Shown: positions 23,860-35,550 of the stretch, piece by piece | How the letters are laid out: each line of letters begins with the position of its first letter | How positions within the stretch are numbered: position 1 is the first letter of the stretch | NCBI GenBank assembly: GCA_947095535.1 | Contig: OX352773.1 | Location: 85,036,670 to 85,100,669, forward strand | Direction: 5' to 3' | Length of the DNA: 64,000 nt | Source of the DNA: Poecilobothrus nobilitatus | Lineage: Eukaryota > Arthropoda > Insecta > Diptera > Dolichopodidae | Notes under the pieces: model-generated | Databases searched by the model: none | What the model was told of the DNA's origin: nothing | Seen by the model: only the letters and a program-made list of their open reading frames with translations | Program-made: the position numbers and the translations under genes

Positions 23860-24277
23860 TTTATATACTGTCCCATAAATATATATATGGGACTTGTATA
23901 TGGGACTTGTATATATGACAGTCATCTTTTGGCAGCATTTTCATTTGCCTGTTTTATGATTTGGCTGTATTTCATTTAACTGGATTTCTTTTGTTACCAA
24001 CTCTAAATTTCACTCTAATTATATGTTTTACACACATATTTCAATTAAAAAACTTTAACAGACTAGAAGCTACCGGTCCTAAATCTCTAGTAAACAAATT
24101 ATTGAAACCCTGATTTTGTAACCAACTGCAAAATCTCCCCTAATTAAGTGGTTTACATACAATAAAATGAGAATACAGCCCAATGAAATACAGTCTAATG
24201 ATAATACAGGTAACTTGGCAACAAATTAAATCAATTAATACTAAAGGTAAATTAAATTTAGGCAAATGACACACTCG
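23860..24277. mobile_element. Foldback element FB2, Mutator-like, diverged
   Basis: Left and right arms are inverted and made of CATTTGCCTGTTTTAT / TGGCTGTATTTCATTT sub-repeats (left about 23935-24000, right about 24175-24275). The core has two units in the reverse orientation of FB1's core (landmarks CTAATTAAGTGG and ACCCTGATTTTGTAACCAA). Ends are uncertain; TTTTATATA before 23869 and TTTTATAAA after 24277 may be a diverged 9-bp duplication. A short duplicated ATATGGGACTTGT lies at about 23885-23910. Confidence 0.6.
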
Positions 24278-24539
24278 TTTTATAAACATGTAAGAAATTT
24301 AATGAAGAAAAATATTTTTTAAATTATTTACTAGTTTTTGAACTGCTTTATTATTTTTTATACTGCAACAATCTCAATTTAAAGTTAAACGAACTAAACC
24401 ACTTTCATATATTTTAGGCCGAATATTTATTGATATATTAAAATACCCAAACGTTATGAACATTTTAAAATTAAAAAATCTGATACAATTTTTTTGAGAT
24501 GCAATAAATTAGAAAATTAACTTTATAACGAAATTCAAG

Positions 24540-24824
24540 ATGAACATTAACATCCTTCTTCAAAATAACTATCCAAATTTTTCCCTTCATCCTCCATAAT
24601 TGCAATTATCCTAAATCCAATTTCTCAAGAAATCCTTCCCTCATCCTTTTCTCTAAAACCAAGCTGTACATTATATTATTATGTATTAAAGAACCTATCC
24701 TAAAGTTTGGTTTTAAATGGGGTGGTTTTGGTTGGTTAGAATCCAACACTACTCACAGGAACCTCGTGCGATTCCTTTGAGTGATGATTTTTGATGTTTT
24801 CCACCGTCCCTCGTAAAAAAAAAA
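24540..24824 (+). mobile_element. Non-LTR retrotransposon 3' tail with poly(A)
   Basis: Shares an extended match with 35283-35550: GAACATTAACATCCTTCTTC at the start, AAAGTTTGGTTTTAAATGGG and TCCAACACTAC in the middle, ending in an A-run. A homologous 3' segment ending in poly(A) with different flanks indicates two 5'-truncated inserts of one LINE (or SINE) family. No coding part is retained. Confidence 0.6.
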
Positions 24825-26836
24825 GATTTGTTCTGTTTGAAGCAAATAACCAAATAAGATTTTTTCAAGTTCGATATATTTAATTAAAACATTTAAATGC
24901 AAAACGTATGCTTTTCGCCACTAAACTAAAAAAATCACTTATTAAAGTGAATGTCTGAAACTTAATAGAAACTGTTTCATTTTTATAAAAATAAAATGAC
25001 TTCCCTCCGCTCCTCCATTTTGGAAGTTAATATTCCTTAAATAATTTTCTTTTAATTTATACATTCAAATCTTTAAAAAAGCTTTAAAATATAGTTCATT
25101 TATCTAACAGAAACTATAATTGTTGAAAAGGATAATTAAAAGGAACTACTTCAAAGTATCACCTAATATTCCTTCCTTCCGTAAATTTATTAAAAAAAAA
25201 AAACAAATTTCAATAGAAATTTTAAACTTTGTCTTTATACATAATTTTTCAAAAACTTAGGCCTTATTCACAATAAACTATTAGCATAGTATATTAAGAA
25301 TCTTATTACCAGAATATCTCAAATTCTGCTGCTTTAGAAACTTTGAAAGTTTTTTAATTTAGGGATGACAGAATGTGAAAACGTTAAGTTTTAAAGCAAA
25401 TAAAAAAATTTCCTATTTTTTTAAGTCCTTTTTTCCCCATTACTCTACTTCTGCATACCTTATATTATGTTATAATATATTTTTTTACTATTTCTTATTT
25501 TTATGTTGATGTTACTGTATCTTTTTACCAAAAGTTTTTGTTATTTCCTAATTTTCTATTGATGTTGCTGTATCTTTTTATCAAAAGTTTTTGTATCAGA
25601 TGTCCTTAATGGAGTCTTATACAAATAAACCAAATGGGAAGAAATTTAAAAGAAAGCAAGAAATTTATGAGATATTAGAAAAAAGAAAATTGAAGAATCT
25701 TTGTACTGTTTAATGGTCATGATAAAAGTTTTAAAAAGAAAAATAAATGTTTAGTCCATGCAATTGCGACATTATTTTTCATTTTTGTATATTTTTCTGT
25801 AATACCTCGAATACTTTAAAAAGTTTTTTTTAGTTCTCTATGTAAATTGATCATAATCTGCTATGAAAAAAAATTTCAGCACTTTTAAGAATACAAAATC
25901 CAAAACAACTAAAATTAAAATTAATTTTAAAATAATATAACATGGACATTTGACTATTATTATCAAAGGCATATATTATAAATTGAAAAATAAAATAATA
26001 TGTAAAAAAAAATATTTTTTAAAATATGCTGTTATTAAAGCCAAATTCGTCCCCTAAAAAGCAGAAAATAAAATTGCTTGTAGAACTTGAGCATCTTGGG
26101 GTGTTATAATATAAAAGTAAATTTTATAAAATTTCAGATTTCAACCTATATAAATTATTGAAATTGTGAAGTTATAAATTTTATCTCTTGCGTTAGATTA
26201 AGCAAATTTTGCAAAAGTAGCTGAACTACTCAAATCCGTCATCGAATTTCTTCAATTTCAATAGCGAAACTGTATTTGTAAGAATGATTAAAATTTCAGA
26301 ATCTTAACTCCATTAGTTTTTGGTTTATTAACAGAGTGACGTACGCAAATAAATCAACTAAAAAGGATCCTGAGTATGAATACTTTGATTTAGATATTTA
26401 TTTATATTGATTTCTATATTTACTTTGATTTATATATTTCGTGTCCTTTAAGGTGTCACAAACATGGCGTTATGAAAGATTTATTATATCCTAGAACTAT
26501 GCTCATCCGGGTATAAAAATCAAGAGCAATTCACAAAAGATTCAAACAACGAACAGATACCAGGTGAAGAACAGATGTAAGGTAAAAAATATTCATCTAA
26601 TCCGGTCCCATTCGATCCGATTTAGTAAATAAATAAGTTAGTTAAATGTATGAAATGTTATTATTGTGATAATTTAAACTAGTGCATATTAAAGTTTAAA
26701 ATATGTATCTAAAACTTTTTAAAACATTTCTGTTCATTTTAAAACTATTTTGGCTCACTCTAAAGCTATTCCCAATACCATTTAAATTTATTCATGAAAA
26801 GAGATCATTTCACAATAAAAACCAATGAATTTTTTA
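24825..26836. other. AT-rich stretch without a recognisable gene
   Basis: A duplicated ATTTCTTATTTTTATGTTGATGTTACTGTATC-like block (about 25490-25530 and 25545-25590) is visible. Otherwise I see nothing: no coding frame and no element ends. Confidence 0.55.
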
Positions 26837-27122
26837 GGGTTACTATCACAAGCCTCTATTTCTTTTGACTGTATTTAATTTGCCTATGTTTCATATTTCA
26901 TATGTGTACAATTTTGATTTTGTATTTACTAAAGTCCCTCCTAATTCAGATTCTCACATATTCGTGCATATATATAAATATTCTGGAAAAAACGTAATGC
27001 CCTGCTTTTAAATGCATCTCTCTAAAATCTAACTAATTTAGAATGAAATACAGTCAAATGTTCAAGAAGTACAGGTAAATGATATTAGGGGCAAATGAAA
27101 TACAGGCATATGATACGCTCCC
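26837..27122. mobile_element. Foldback element FB3, Mutator-like, 286 bp
   Basis: Starts GGGTTACTATCACAAGCCTC and ends with the inverted GGCATATGATACGCTCCC. Both sides carry the exact 9-bp repeat AATTTTTTA (26828-26836 and 27123-27131). The arms consist of CATTTGCCTGTATTTC-type sub-repeats. A single core unit, reversed relative to FB1, includes CCCTCCTAATTCAGATTC and TATAAATATTCTGGAAAA. This second exact 9-bp duplication supports Mutator-type integration for the family. Confidence 0.8.
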
Positions 27123-28867
27123 AATTTTTTATATTAAATCTCATCTAAATAAACTAAAAAATTTAAAAAATATAACACTATAGTTTTTAAATAATTTATA
27201 ACTTAAATGTTTAAAAAAAAAAATGAGAATGGTGAATAAACCCAAATCAGAACACTCTTTTAAAAACTTTGCAATTAGTTAATAGTTGCAAAATTTTTTT
27301 ATTTACAAAAATTTTCAAGCATTCATTCACTCAATGATCCTCTTCAATCCTTTGAAAACTGAAAATTATTATCCCTTTTTACAACAAAATAAAAATTCAT
27401 CACATTAATTACAGTAAAATAAAAATCAAAATAAATTCACTACTTTTATTAATAATTTACCTTTTTGTTTATTTCTTTTCTTTTTTTCAAATGAAAGACA
27501 AAAAATACAATTTATAATGAAAAAAAAACTGTTAAACTTATAAAGTTAAGTTCAGTTCATTTTGGTATACCGTCATCCCATAGTTAGTCATCGTCACGAC
27601 CAAATATATGAAAGAAGCCAGTTTTTCATCATTTAATTTTCACAAAAAAAAAAACAATTACCATCATAATTTAAAAGGAAAATGCAAAAGTCCAATATAA
27701 AAATGTTATTTTTGTTCTCTTGAATGAAACTAGAGGAACAAAAATTATTAAAACACTTTTGAGCGGTTAAGTAAAATAGGAAAATTCAAGCAAACAGGAA
27801 TAAAGAAGATGAAAATGTTGAATTATATATTTAAGCAGTGTCAAATCAACATTACTACTCAGTTTTATTATCTTATCTGATTTTATTACAATAGATTTAT
27901 GGTAATTAGTAATTCATTAAATTTTATTGAAATCAATGAAAAATTATCAAGTAAATTGTGCTGACTTTCCTTAAAAAAAAAAAAAAAACCATACAAGAAT
28001 ATATCATATAAAAAATGTTCTATCGTATAGTACAGTTTTTACTACACTATAGTACAGTTTTTGATTATAAAATTTGAAGAACTTATCAGAGATAAAAAAA
28101 AAATAAACAAAGAATGTATTCACAAACAAATAACAACACCCACAAAATAAAAAAGGAGAAACTATCTTATTCTTTATTTTGTGGGTGATGTTTTTCTTCC
28201 TCAAAAATTTCAAAATAGATTAGAGGAAAAAATTTAACTTTTTTTTCTTTTCAAAAACAGTTTACAGCAAATTTTATGGTTAGTTTGTTATTTTTTTTAT
28301 TTTGAAGAGCACCTTATTATCCTTTTTGTTACTTTATTTTTTCTTTTATTTATGGTAAACCAGAAAAATAATATAAACAAAAAAAATGTCCTTTTTAATC
28401 ACTTTTGTCATTTCTACTAATTCTAATTTTATTTTTGTTACGAACGATTGACGGATTAGCGTTATTATAACAAATTGGTGTGGAATACAGAGTCAATATG
28501 AGATGATTGAAAAATTTGGTATTATATAGTGTCTAGTTTTTTATTTAACTTAAAATTATCATGTGATTAAAATATGATTGAGGTTATACGTCAATACCAG
28601 TAAAATTTATTTTTAATTATTCCATTCAATATAAAAAATAACAATTTTGAATTTAGATAAATGAATAAAATTAGTAGAGCATTATCAGAAAACTAAGAAA
28701 CTTTAATATTTTCCCAATCTTTTATTTTTAGTTTAATAGTTAGTTCCCCCTTTATTATTAGATTTAAATAAAAATTAATTTTTCCCGTTTAATAAGGGTA
28801 ATTGAATGATAAGTTTTATTCTTAAATATATGTGAGGCTGAATAGATTTAAAAGAAAATTTTTAATT
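27123..28867. other. AT-rich stretch without a recognisable gene
   Basis: Only short frames and homopolymer runs. A hairpin-like pair (CACCCACAAAATAAA near 28138 with TTTATTTTGTGGGTG near 28173) could form a local stem but has no associated function that I can name. Confidence 0.55.
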
Positions 28868-29935
28868 TAATTGTCGTTCAATGTTGCCATACTTGCAATG
28901 TTGCCATAAAGGGACCATACTTGACTAGGGTATTCTAAGCTAGGCCTAATGAGATCAGTATAAAGTGATTTTAGTGTATAATGATCCTCAAATTCTTTAG
29001 CCCACCGTTTAACAAAGCCGAGTATTGAGTTTGATTTATGAATAATAGTTTCGTAGTGTCATTTAAAGTTTAGTTTACTATAAAAGTATTCTCTTTCGAG
29101 ATATTTTATGGAATCTGCTCTAGTTAAGTTACTATTGTTAAGAGAATAAATGAAATTAAAACCATTGGAACAACGAGAAAAAGTCACGTGTACACATTTA
29201 GTAACATTCAGAAGAAGGTTATTTATGGTGCACCAGAAAAAAAAATTATTAAAATCAGATTGCAGTAAGTTAGCATCTTTCATACAATTAATTTTTTTAA
29301 AAATTTTCATATCATCAGCATATACTTTAATATCACTATGAATAATAAAGGAAGCGACATCATTAGTGAATAAAATAAAAAGGACCGGAACTAAATGACA
29401 ACCTTGAGGACCGGAAGTAAATGCCCTAAACACCACGCTGTAGTTTCTATCTTTGAGATAAGAACCAATCCATTTAATAAATCTGTCCGGAAAACCATAT
29501 TTCTTTAATTTTAGAAGAATGATACTACGGGGTAAAGTATCAAAGGCTTTGCTAAAGTCAGTATAAAATACATCAGTTTGGAAACCCGATTCCAAATTAT
29601 TTATAAAGACAGGTATTCTACTTGGTTGGTTGTAGTAGATTTGTGTTTAACGAAACCATGCTGAGTTTCAGAAATAATGTTAGAACAATGTGAATAGGTT
29701 AAATCACAAATCATTAATTCAAAAATTTTAGGAATTGTAGACAACTCAGCAATCGGATGATAATTATTTACAACATTTTTCTTATCTTTCTTAAAAATAG
29801 GCCTAATAAATGTTTTCTTCCAAATGTCTTGAAAAATGCCTACACTTAAGAAAGTATTAAAAAGAATAGATAATGGCAATACAATCTTTCTTGTAAAAAG
29901 CTTTCGGAAAAGATTCGGACCTGTTTCACAAAATA
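28868..29935 (-). pseudogene. Jockey-like LINE reverse transcriptase, broken
   Basis: Minus-strand remains of ORF2 of a non-LTR retrotransposon, whose product copies its RNA into DNA at a nicked target. In protein order: GPNLFRKLFTRKIVLPLS (about 29930-29870); IRPIFKKDKKNVVNNYHPIA and KIFELMICDL (29601-29879); then, after a frameshift at about 29596-29620, TDFSKAFDTLPRS (motif A), SGPQGCHLVPVLFILFTNDV (motif B, degenerate against the usual GVPQGS), and VYADDMKIF (motif C with the catalytic YADD); then RWAKEFEDHYTLKSLY and RPSLEYPSQVWS near 29000-28920. The endonuclease half and the C-terminal part are missing. The catalytic Asp pair persists but the frame is broken, so it is inactive. The clade (jockey-like) is judged from the motif text and has no tree behind it. 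Confidence 0.85.
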
Positions 29936-32596
29936 TTATAAATTAGATTAAAGTTTCAAATTCTGTATAGGAACTAGTGGCCAATAAGAACTTTTTTCAA
30001 AGTTATCGAATATATATGTAATCTAGATGCTATTATTAGATTAGATTAAAGCGTCAGATTAGTTCTACAAAATATTATTAATCACATAATATGCAAAACT
30101 TCTGTTTAGTAATTTTATTTTCTAAAGGCAGATTTAAATTATGTACAACAACATTGAAGTTTCTGTTATTTATTATCCTTCTATAAACTTTTGTTGTGTG
30201 AGTTACATAATATTATGTTGACATAATGTAGCATGAGATATGTGTTGCCATAATGTAGCATGATACATCATGTTGACACAACTTAATATAATGTTGCATG
30301 GTATTGTGTTGGCATAATATTATAGTAGCTCATTCACCTTTTTTTTGTTTTAAGCATTTTTATATTTTAACAATAACAGGAAATGCATTTAGCATTCCTG
30401 ATTAGTTGATTTTATAAATTTTAAAAACAACATTATTTTTTTGATGATCTTAGCACTAAGTTAATTTAAGCATATTAATATATAATTATAACTTTGTCAA
30501 ATAAATATCAGTCTTAAGATCAAACTCAAACTTTAAAGTTGAGGAAAAAAAAAAAAATTATTTAAATATAAATTTAAATTCTTGTGTTTTAAAAACCCAT
30601 AATTTGTGCGGTTATTTTTAGGACGTGATATATATAAGTTATGAATTTATTTATAATATTTTGTAATTCTTTTTTTTTCCTTTTACTTTAATGATACGAC
30701 AGATGATTTTGTTTGATGATGAATTCTAAATTTACTATAATATTAACAAGAGATGGAGAATTACTGAATGATTGCTGAAGGCCAAATCTTATTACTGACA
30801 GAAAAAAAACACACAACAATAAAATTTAAATAAAGTATCTACCTACCTAATGGTTCAATATTTCAAATACTTCAATTTAGTAAGAGTAGATTTGTTGAAT
30901 ACCAAATATTTTCAAATATTTTGGTTGCCCTGATTCCCATTTTTTTATGAAAATTAATAAGGGAGTGGAAAAACCAGTGAGATAAAAACAATTTCCATAT
31001 TATATTACAACACCCTCAGACATAATTTTTTTGATAAGTTTTGTTGTATTTTTTACAACTCTAAGTAAATCAACGTGAATGTCAAAGGTGCGAAAAAAAA
31101 CCTAGAATGAAAGTAAATTTTCCTTTTGGTTAATAGAAAATTATACAAATCACCCTAAATAAAATTATTATGTAACCTTTGAATAATAATTTACAAGAAA
31201 AAAAGATAAAAGATGAACAAAAAATAATTTAAAATTAGGGAGGAATTTTTGAAATATTTAAATATACCTACCCATCAAATAACTTTTTAGTTTGCGTTCC
31301 AGTTGACGTATTCTGATCACAATTAGTGTCATTTTGAGTAAAACACAAATAGTAAAAATATGAAGAGTATTCTTCGCTTTGCAAAAAGCTCAAATTGGAT
31401 TTAAAGAGTGGGATAGAAAAGCTTCTATGTGGTATCACAAGGGACCAAATACGGTTTAAGTGTACCGTTTTGGCAGCCACCTTAACCTAACCTTAGCTAA
31501 CCTTTCTAATTTTAATTTTAACAAATTATTATTTTTATTTATTTCACCTTCTTTAATGTCTTTTTTTTTTTAATATGTAAGTTAATTATTTTCTTTTACA
31601 TATTTTAAATTTAATGACTTTCCCAATCACTTTTAATTTTATTGACTGTTCTCCATCTAAAGCAATTATTAATTGAATTTGACTCATGTATTATATACAT
31701 ATGTAATAAAATATGCATTTCACTTTTATTCACTCTCATATGAAATATATTCCGATACACCATACATTTCTTCTCTTTTAAATGTATTATACATGAATGC
31801 TTATTCGTTATTTCACTTCCACTTGGTATGCTTATGTCTCTTATTTTTTTCTTATAAGTAAAATATATTCAAAAATAAGGTTTTGTTTTTTTAGTTTATT
31901 AATGAATTCTAGAAAATTACGTTAGATTTCAAATATAGGGACGCGTTGGTGGATGCATGTTCACGTTTAGATGTATTATATAGAGATTAATGTTTATTCG
32001 TTATTTGCTATTATTACTTATTAGAAAAATATATTCAAGAATAAAACTATATATTGGTTTTATTCATAAATTCTAGAAAATATATTTTTAAGTATTTTTT
32101 TGCGTCATAATTTGCAATCGCACAAATTTAATCATATTAATATAAAATTAGTTTACGCATACATAAGTTTAGTTAGTGCGCTCAAAATTATTAACTATAA
32201 TAATATTTCAAATTTTTTTTTTTATTTAATTATTAGTAATATTTACTCTTATATAGCTATGCGTCATAGCCTGGTTCCGTGTATCCCCTTAATGTCATTT
32301 TATAAAATATGTTACATTATCTTATGGATAATAAGTACCCGTTCTATGCCACATCATCGGTTCATGAAAATTATTAACAAAATGTTAACACTTTTCTAAA
32401 ATTTTTTCAACGCCAAAACGCCATTATTTTGCAAAGAAATCGTAAAAAATACACTTATATAGTGAAAAAGGTAATCAAATTTTATTCCATATTATAGAAA
32501 TTAATTTTCTTCACATATAATACAGACAGTTGAGTCTGCTTAAACCTACAGAAATTTTCCCAAGTCTTTGTAAAAATAGAGCTGTTTGTTTTTCAC
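29936..32596. other. AT-rich stretch with minor repeats, no firm gene
   Basis: At about 30195-30320 the motif CATAATGTAGCATGATA / GTTG(A/C)CATAAT recurs several times. At 31268-31480 a minus-strand frame without ATG reads KTVHLNRIWSLVIPHRSF and ends at a GGGTAGGTAT that could be a splice donor; I do not call it a gene. Imperfect tandem blocks of about 185 bp lie at 31775-31920 and 31965-32085 (both contain TTATTCGTTATTT and AATTCTAGAAAAT). Confidence 0.5.
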
Positions 32597-32877
32597 CACA
32601 GACTAAATAAACTATACAGACGATCAGTTTCATATAAAAATTTTGAGTTTTGTTTTTCAGCCAGACTAAGCACTTTATGGAGCTAGACTAAATATTGTAG
32701 AATATTTAAATTACAAAAATAGAAAATACAAAAGAATATTCTATAAATTTTTGTTTTTGTTATTTAAATATCTAAAATACTTAGTATGGCTCCAAAAAAA
32801 TGTTCATGCTGGCTCCTAAAAAAGACTTAAAATTTTTATATGGAACTGTTCGTCTGTATAATATATTTAGTCTGTGG
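32597..32877. mobile_element. 281-bp palindromic MITE-like element
   Basis: Begins CACAGACTAAATAAACTATA and ends as the near-exact inverted copy TATATTTAGTCTGTGG. The arms pair over about 70 bp at high identity and then more loosely to the centre, so the whole element can fold into one hairpin. TTTCAC precedes (32591-32596) and follows (32878-32883) it, a possible target duplication. No coding capacity. Superfamily not assigned. Confidence 0.7.
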
Positions 32878-33754
32878 TTTCACTCAGGGCGACTCTTATA
32901 AACATAATGCTTCAACTCGAATAACTAAATATGTTGGACTCAAATTTACTCATAGAAGCAACGCACATTACAGCACAGCACACATTAACCCAAAGCAATT
33001 TTCTCAAATCTTAGTCACGAAAGAACTATTTGAGTTTTACTCAGATCGACTCTTGTGGTCACAATGAACGTCAAACGTCCTAACTTAAACCAATTTTTTT
33101 GAAGACAATATGCCAATCATGTGGTATTTTTGGGTACATGAATCGATGTTGTATGTCCCATAAGTATATTAAAATTTTTGCCATTTATTAATCTTGATAT
33201 TAATTAATAATTCTTCAACAAAATTCTTTATTTTGATAAATTCTAATTTATTACAAAGCATAATTTGTTAACGAAGGCATAAGTCCATGAATTATGGCAT
33301 AAACACATTAAAATAATTAACTAAAATTTTAATTTTTAGATTTTATTAAATTTTTTGTTGTAAATTATTCTTTGTGAATTCAATTAAAAGTTTCGAAATT
33401 TAGTTTCTTTACACAATATGCGTGGACGCTTGAGTCTTATCGAACCCAAATTATTTGTTGGGCTATATCCTATATTAATCATAATTATTAATAATAAATT
33501 GGTGATAAAATAAGACAAAAAGGCGCTAAAAGAGGTATCTTTAAACGAGGGCTGATATTAAAGTTTTTTTTCTTTACTCTGTTTTTCAATTTCTGAGTAA
33601 TTTTGGCGCATTATTAAATGTATACAAGGTTTTAATAAAATATTCCGATTATTTATTGAACATATAATATATGATATTGAAGTTAATAACCGTGATTGTT
33701 GTTGCTTTCTTCGTGATCATATTATAGTCAGTATCAATAGCGTTTTTAGCACAT
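32878..33754. other. AT-rich stretch without a recognisable gene
   Basis: A 75-codon frame at 32840-33067 overlaps the palindromic element and has no recognisable motif. Nothing else is seen. Confidence 0.55.
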
Positions 33755-35060
33755 TTCCAAAAAAATTTTGAAAAAATGTGCTTATTAGTTTCACTCTGTC
33801 CGTCCGTCCGTCCGTCTGTTTACAAAACTTCTACACCGTTAAAGATAGAGAAAAAAAATTTTAACCATGGGTAGGTCTCATAAAAAAAATAATTTTGTGG
33901 AACAACTTTTTCATGTAGCCCCTCCCATTACGGAGCTACAGCCCCTTAAACTTTGAAAAAGCCCTATTTTTAAATGCATATATCTTATGTTCTACTTAAG
34001 ATTTTTTCAATCTGAAAACGTCATTCGACAGGTATTTCTTTTATCTTTCTAAATTAATATGAAAATTATACAATTTTTTTAAATTTAGTATTTAAATTTA
34101 CCGTTATGTGAAAACCAAATTTTGCATGATTTTTCTACTGTCATAACTCCGGCAGGCTTTTAGATAGAGGCTTGAAATTTTGAGACAAGGAAGAACTTTT
34201 AGAATTAGTATAAGTTTGCTCAGAAAATTTTTTTGGACCACCCCCTGTTTATGAGATATGAGGGCTTAAAAATTGAAAATTTGCTATTTTTAAACACCTA
34301 TAACTTAGGAACCTGTACACATTTTACTTCTGCAAGATATAAAATTTAAAGCTACAGTAATATATTTTAATGTGTGTTAAAGGTTTGTTTTAGTTGTAAA
34401 GGGTTCCAAAGTTGCAGCTCTTCAAAATTGCGAAAAAGTCCCATTTTCAGTTGTATATATCTCAGGCCCTGCGTAATAGTTTTGCAATCTAAAACCGTTA
34501 GAAGATCGAAAATTTTATTATCTATATAAAACAATATCAAAATTATGCAATATTTTGTAATTTACTATTTAAATTTACCGTTATGTGAAAACCATATTTT
34601 GCATGAAATTTATTTTTTCATAACTCCGGCACGCCTTTAGATAGAAACCTGAAATTTTGAGACAAGAAAGAACTTTTAGAATTAGTATAAGTTTCCTCAG
34701 AATTTTTTTTTGGTAGCACCCCGTCTTTAAGAGTTATTACGCCTCAAAAATTGAAAATTTGCTATTTTTAGACACCTGTAACTTAGGCACCTGTAAACAT
34801 TTTTCTTCGGCGAGGCATGAAAATTAAAGGTTCAATAATATGTTTTTACGCGTGTTAACGGCTTTTCTTAGTTATATAGGATTCCGGACTTACGGCCTCT
34901 CAAAATTTCAAAAATGTCCTATTTTCACGTTTTTTCTTATTACATGAAATTTTCAAATTTTTGTGCAAGTCAAAATTCTAAACAGTTTGTATTGAGTTTG
35001 GAAATGTGCGCTTTTAAAAACCGTTGGTTTACATTCTACCTTGTTTATTTTATTTTCCCA
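33755..35060 (+). repeat. Dispersed repeat R1, longest copy
   Basis: Most complete member of an abundant family. The 5' part has TTTTAGCACATTTCCAAAAA then CTGTCCGTCCGTCCGTCTGT and ACAAAACTTCTACACCG. The body holds two modules about 480 bp apart, each with TCATAACTCCGGCA, TTTTAGATAGA, AACTTTTAGAATTAGTATAA and TTGAAAATTTGCTATTTTTA (first near 34143, second near 34620). The 3' boundary is AAAAACCGTTGGTTTACATT followed by CTACCTTGTTTA. No conserved frame runs through the copies and I see no terminal inverted repeats, LTRs or poly(A) tail, so the class is unknown. Confidence 0.75.
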
Positions 35061-35282
35061 AATAAAACTATAATGATTTGTTATTTTATTACGATATATA
35101 AATTTCTTAATGCTTACATGTAGTGTAATTGTTTGCCTTTCTGATGTTATTACACATTGTTCGATACAATTATTTTTCGTAACAAATTTTATTTTATGGT
35201 ATCTACATATCCCACTTTCTGAATACCTAAATTATCAACCTAAAACAATTAAATTTAAGATTTATTTACTTAAGTTTAAGAA

Positions 35283-35550
35283 GAACATTAACATCTTTCT
35301 TCAAAATGTCCCACCAAATTTTCCTACCCACCCCCAATAATCACAAATTTCCTAATTCCAATTTCCTCAATCATCTTTTCCATATTCCTATCCCCAAAAC
35401 CAAACTGTACATTTGTATTAAAGATTCCATCCTAAAGTTTGGTTTTAAAATGGGGGTGGTTTTGCTTGGTTAACATCCAACACTACCCAAGTACGTGCAG
35501 TTTCTTTTGATAATTTTCGAGTTTTCGACCAACTCTCGAAAAAAAAAAAA
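35283..35550 (+). mobile_element. Non-LTR retrotransposon 3' tail with poly(A)
   Basis: Second member of the family at 24540-24824, sharing GAACATTAACATC, CCATCCTAAAGTTTGGTTTT, GGGGGTGGTTTTG and CATCCAACACTAC, and ending in twelve A. The insert is 5'-truncated and lies just downstream of the long R1 copy. Confidence 0.6.

Noticed and set aside
33755..35060. Possibility that R1 is an LTR or a coding retroelement
   Set aside because: No matching long direct repeats at the ends, no poly(A), no frame shared among copies.
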